Program-made: the position numbers and the translations under genes
Notes under the pieces: model-generated
Told to the model about the DNA's origin: nothing
The model's database searches: none
Seen by the model: the letters and a program-made list of their open reading frames with translations, nothing else
In this document: in pieces, positions 5,828-7,497 of the stretch
Layout of the letters: every line of letters begins with the position of its first letter
How positions within the stretch are numbered: position 1 is the stretch's first letter
NCBI GenBank assembly: GCA_910584605.1
Contig: CAJUAW010000128.1
Coordinates: forward strand, 1 to 7,497
Direction: 5' to 3'
Source of the DNA: an uncultured Oscillospiraceae bacterium
GTDB taxonomy: Bacteria; Bacillota_A; Clostridia; Oscillospirales; Oscillospiraceae
Length of the DNA: 7,497 nt

Positions 5828-5856
5828 TGTATACAGTCTACCACAACGATCGTCAT
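5828..5856 (-). promoter_or_regulatory. Probable promoter of the 212-aa gene
   Basis: On the minus strand ATGACG (5851-5856), 17 bases and TATACA (5828-5833). The predicted start near 5821 leaves a short leader that just contains TAAGGGGG. Confidence 0.45.
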
Positions 5857-5914
5857 TTTTCCACCATCATTAACCAAAGAATTTCAAAACATCAACCTCG
5901 CTCCTGCCAAAAAA

Positions 5915-5978
5915 TGATATGCTCCCTCTATAAGAGACAGAGAAAAAGCAAACTGTCGCTTATAGGGGGAGCATATCA
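5915..5978. repeat. 26-bp inverted repeat with 12-base loop
   Basis: Arms 5915-5940 and 5953-5978 pair over 26 positions with two mismatches (12 + 7 + 5 bp blocks) around an A-rich loop. It stands about 75 bases before the oriT-like hairpin. It has no T-tract on either strand. Likely roles are an accessory relaxosome-binding site or a small non-autonomous repeat. Confidence 0.8.
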
Positions 5979-6005
5979 AACCGGCGGGAGCATTTTTCAT
6001 CGAAA

Positions 6006-6085
6006 CCGCCCATCCAGCACAGTGGGGCGGCGCAGACGAGAGCCGGAACGGGGGCGGGGCGCAAGGGTAACGGGCTTGCGCCCCG
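6006..6085 (+). other. Putative oriT (origin of transfer), copy 2
   Basis: CGGGGCGCAAG (6055-6065) and CTTGCGCCCCG (6075-6085) form a perfect 11-bp inverted repeat with loop GGTAACGGG. A smaller CCGCCC/GGGCGG pair (6006-6011 with 6025-6030) lies upstream. Known: oriT sites of the IncQ/pGO1/pIP501 type have an inverted repeat followed by a nick core of the form TAAGTGCG|CCCT. Here GGCTTGCG|CCCC at 6073-6084 resembles it, which would place a nick between 6080 and 6081. The relaxase-like 3' relic that follows supports the reading. The exact nick position is inference. Confidence 0.55.
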
Positions 6086-6097
6086 TCCCTTGCTTTT

Positions 6098-6307
6098 GTG
6101 ATAATCGGCAAGACCGCCCTGCCGGTAAAAGTATGGGAAACGGAGTGTGCCAAGCTGACCGCCGAAAGGGAAACGCTCAACCGGCGGTATCTCGCACTGA
6201 AAGGGGAAGTGAAAGAAGCCGAGCAAATCCGCAGGAGCGTTTACAGTATCTTGCGGCAGGAACAGCGGGAGCAACAACCCCGCAGGGCGCAGGATATGGA
6301 ACGATAA
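6098..6307 (+). pseudogene. Relic: C-terminal end of a relaxase (MobA/MobL-like)
   Basis: Seen: a 69-codon frame (open back to the TAA at 6068-6070) ending at TAA 6305-6307. The only possible start is GTG at 6098, with no ribosome site. The product has a charged helical coiled-coil-like stretch ECAKLTAERETLNRRYLALK and ends IRRSVYSILRQEQREQQPRR-AQDMER. Known: clostridial conjugative and mobilizable elements carry relaxases whose C-terminus looks like this. A relaxase is several hundred residues long, with the catalytic domain at the N-terminus, and none of that is present. Inference: a deletion joined the oriT region directly to the 3' end of the relaxase gene, leaving an inactive element. 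The identification rests on recall of the C-terminal pattern, so it is moderate. Confidence 0.5.
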
Positions 6308-6311
6308 CAGT

Positions 6312-6368
6312 AGGGCGGCGGGATAGTTAATGCCTGTCACCGCCGCCCTGTTTTAGTTTTTGTTTGCC
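6312..6368 (+). terminator. Terminator behind the relaxase relic
   Basis: AGGGCGGCGG (6312-6321) pairs perfectly with CCGCCGCCCT (6340-6349) over an 18-base loop. A T-rich tail with G and A interruptions follows to 6368. It starts 4 bases after the relic's stop codon, as expected for the original gene end. Confidence 0.75.
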
Positions 6369-6386
6369 TGACAAACAGGAAAACGA

Positions 6387-6491
6387 TCATCGGTCAAACA
6401 GCGAACCTGTACCGCTAAACGAACTTTCATCATCTTCTGTATAAGTTTGGATGAAACGGGGTTCACGCTTTGTGCAGGAATAAAACCGCAT
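6387..6491 (-). pseudogene. 34-aa reading frame, probably the displaced C-terminus of the neighbouring SUKH-like gene
   Basis: ATG at 6491 to TGA at 6387 gives MRFYSCTKREPRFIQTYTED followed by DESSFSGTGSLFDR. The frame stays open upstream through ADVVDIL to about 6513. There is no ribosome site. The acidic, Ser/Gly-rich tail reads like a genuine protein end. The frame is exactly one base away from the SUKH-like frame, and a run of six A (minus strand, 6514-6519) lies at the junction, so one missing A would explain it. It may instead be a leftover from the mobile element. I do not recognise the sequence. Confidence 0.35.
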
Positions 6492-6499
6492 TAGAATAT

Positions 6500-6885
6500 C
6501 TACAACATCTGCATTTTTTCAATTCCCAAAAAGTCTGCCAATTTCTGTTGTGTTTCAGGCAGACTAACCCCATTTTCCTGAAAACTTTCTCTAAGCCTCT
6601 CATAGTTTTCTTTTGCAAACTCGCCCAGTCGTTCTCTATCCTGATATGCTTCCTCGCGAAGATAATCCTGCCAATATGGGCAACGTATCACAAATTCAAA
6701 GAAGTCATGTAGGCTATCCGCAATCCTACCACACGCTCCCTCGCTTCCCCAGTAGCCTATGGAGCCATCTTCCAGCAAAATATATTCCCGGATACCGCCG
6801 TGTCCTCAAAAATGGGCGGCTTTAGCCCTCCGTTTTCCATGCGTTTCAATTCTTTTTCTGTCAGTTTTTGTTCGCCTTTATCCAA
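6500..6885 (-). pseudogene. SMI1/KNR4 (SUKH)-like protein gene, frameshifted
   Basis: Seen: GGAGG (6894-6898) lies 8 bases before a TTG start at 6885. The frame reads MDKGEQKLTEKELKRMENGG, then LKPPIFEDTAV, and is lost at about 6790-6793. The sequence then continues sensibly one frame over as EYILLEDGSIGYWGSEG, ACGRIADSLHDFFEFVIRCPYWQDYL and a charged helical C-terminus ending GIEKMQML at 6500. Restoring one T in the minus-strand TATCC gives an unbroken product (EDTAVFREYILLEDG). Known: the pattern of a loop with DG, a short strand and then IADSLHDFFEF resembles SUKH-superfamily proteins, which in bacteria serve mainly as immunity proteins against secreted nuclease-type toxins. With the frameshift, only a 92-aa piece starting at ATG 6778 is open. 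The break could be decay or a sequencing error. It lies 23 bases after the stop of the 148-aa gene, probably in the same operon. The family call is moderate. Confidence 0.55.
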
Positions 6886-6908
6886 ACTGAATTCCTCCAA
6901 AGATGAGA

Positions 6909-7355
6909 TCAGTTATTTCCTAATTCAGTCAGCGCCTTCAGTGTGCCATCCAGGTTTTCCTTGTGCCAGTTTTTGAAGAAACCGGAATAAATGCTGGCGT
7001 AGATGCCGGAACTCCGCAGATCGCTCAGCTCTGCCTGCTGGGTGGTCAGACGGATGGTGTCCGACTCGGTGCGGATGGTGATGACCGTGTTGAGCATATC
7101 GTCTTTCAGCTCCACCCACTGGATGTCCCCATAGGGAAGGACCAGGGATACATCTTTACGCAGATTGCCCCATGTGGTGTTGAAGGGGAGCAGGATGATT
7201 TCGTGTTCACACATCTGGAGAACATAAAATTCCGAGTTAAAAAATGCCGTAATTTGTTCGCTCAGGTTTTCCGGGGCGTATTTGACGATGATACAGCGGT
7301 CCTCCAGCGGCTTGTATCCCGCCGCCTGGGTGAATTTCTGGACTTCTGTTGCCAT
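6909..7355 (-). CDS. Protein of unknown function (148 aa), possibly PH-like beta fold
   Basis: Seen: ATG at 7355 with TAGGAGG 8 bases upstream; TAA at 6909. No signal peptide or membrane segment. After an N-terminal region (1-40) come alternating strand-like blocks, FYVLQMCEHEIILLPF (43-58), VSLVLPYGDIQWVELK (69-84), NTVITIRTESDTIRLTT (89-105), and then a C-terminal helical part (Y-x-x-F-F-K-N-W, 123-130). Strands plus a closing helix are what one expects of a bacterial PH-like domain, but I cannot assign a family. It precedes the SUKH-like gene and follows the end of another minus-strand gene, so it may be an adaptor or second immunity protein in a toxin cluster. That is inference from context only. 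Confidence 0.8.
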   Translation of the reverse strand: MATEVQKFTQAAGYKPLEDRCIIVKYAPENLSEQITAFFNSEFYVLQMCEHEIILLPFNTTWGNLRKDVSLVLPYGDIQWVELKDDMLNTVITIRTESDTIRLTTQQAELSDLRSSGIYASIYSGFFKNWHKENLDGTLKALTELGNN

Positions 7356-7441
7356 GGTTATGTGCCTCCTACATCGTTGAACTTTATGGTTGGCGCGGGC
7401 GGGCGGGATGAATTCGTGTTTTCCGAATTGGATGGATTCGT

Positions 7442-7497
7442 TCAGTTTATGGGGGTGACGATGGGCTTGCCGTCCGCGTTCACCAGCACGGTCATCC
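7442..7497 (-). CDS. 3' end of an unknown upstream gene
   Basis: The last 17 codons (MTVLVNADGKPIVTPIN, then TGA at 7442-7444) are open to the window edge. A strand-turn-strand ending is typical of beta-rich proteins. The piece is too short to name. The 86 bases between its stop and the next start carry only a GC-rich stretch and the next ribosome site; there is no terminator, so it may be co-transcribed with the 148-aa gene. Confidence 0.4.
   Translation of the reverse strand, partial: MTVLVNADGKPIVTPIN

Noticed and set aside
5929..5940. TATAAGAGACAG, identical to the end of a common transposase-based sequencing adapter
   Set aside because: Only 12 bases match, the flanks are not adapter, and the bases are one arm of a longer inverted repeat whose outer 12 bp have nothing to do with the adapter. 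Contamination cannot be fully excluded, but a natural repeat explains it better.
5884..6340. 98- and 126-codon minus-strand frames across the oriT region
   Set aside because: They cross the inverted repeats and GC-rich hairpins, lack ribosome sites and read as low-complexity shadows.
1..7497. CRISPR array, rRNA, complete insertion sequence or integrase
   Set aside because: None was seen: no regularly spaced repeats, no rRNA signature, and no transposase or integrase motif in any frame.

Overview
The window looks like the chromosome of a GC-rich, anaerobic Gram-positive gut bacterium, most likely a butyrate-forming member of the Clostridia (Oscillospiraceae-like). The evidence is a ptb-buk operon, strong AGGAGG-type ribosome sites, clostridial -35/-10 promoters, a tRNA-Thr with encoded CCA, a DUF2975/YozG-type regulator pair, and remains of a Firmicutes conjugative or mobilizable element. 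The species cannot be fixed from this sequence.

Layout. (1) 1-3430 is GC-rich core metabolism. It holds the 5' part of a PLP-dependent aminotransferase (minus), a divergent stand-alone N-terminal half of PTS Enzyme I (plus), a shared terminator, and the ptb-buk operon (minus). Ptb and Buk convert butyryl-CoA to butyryl phosphate and then to butyrate plus ATP. (2) 3450-3750 is a tRNA-Thr(CGT) unit with its own promoter, a long leader that contains a tRNA-like relic, and a strong terminator. (3) 3800-4934 holds a structured leader with a 46-aa small protein, then a DUF2975 membrane protein and an overlapping Xre/YozG regulator. Their promoter carries a 37-bp palindrome whose centre looks like a Fur box. 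(4) 4935-6370 is accessory DNA. Two direct copies of an oriT-like inverted repeat flank an AT-rich gene of unknown function (212 aa, minus). A large inverted repeat, a relic of a relaxase 3' end and the terminator behind it follow. (5) 6387-7497 is a minus-strand cluster: the end of an unknown gene, a 148-aa protein of unknown function, and a broken SMI1/KNR4 (SUKH)-like gene. It resembles a toxin-immunity neighbourhood.

Main points of interest: an Enzyme I lacking its PEP-binding half beside butyrate kinase; the Fur-like operator on the DUF2975/Xre operon; the two oriT-like copies whose similarity stops at the position expected for nicking; and the SUKH-like gene broken by what looks like one or two single-base losses. 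All assignments come from reading the sequence; no database search was possible.
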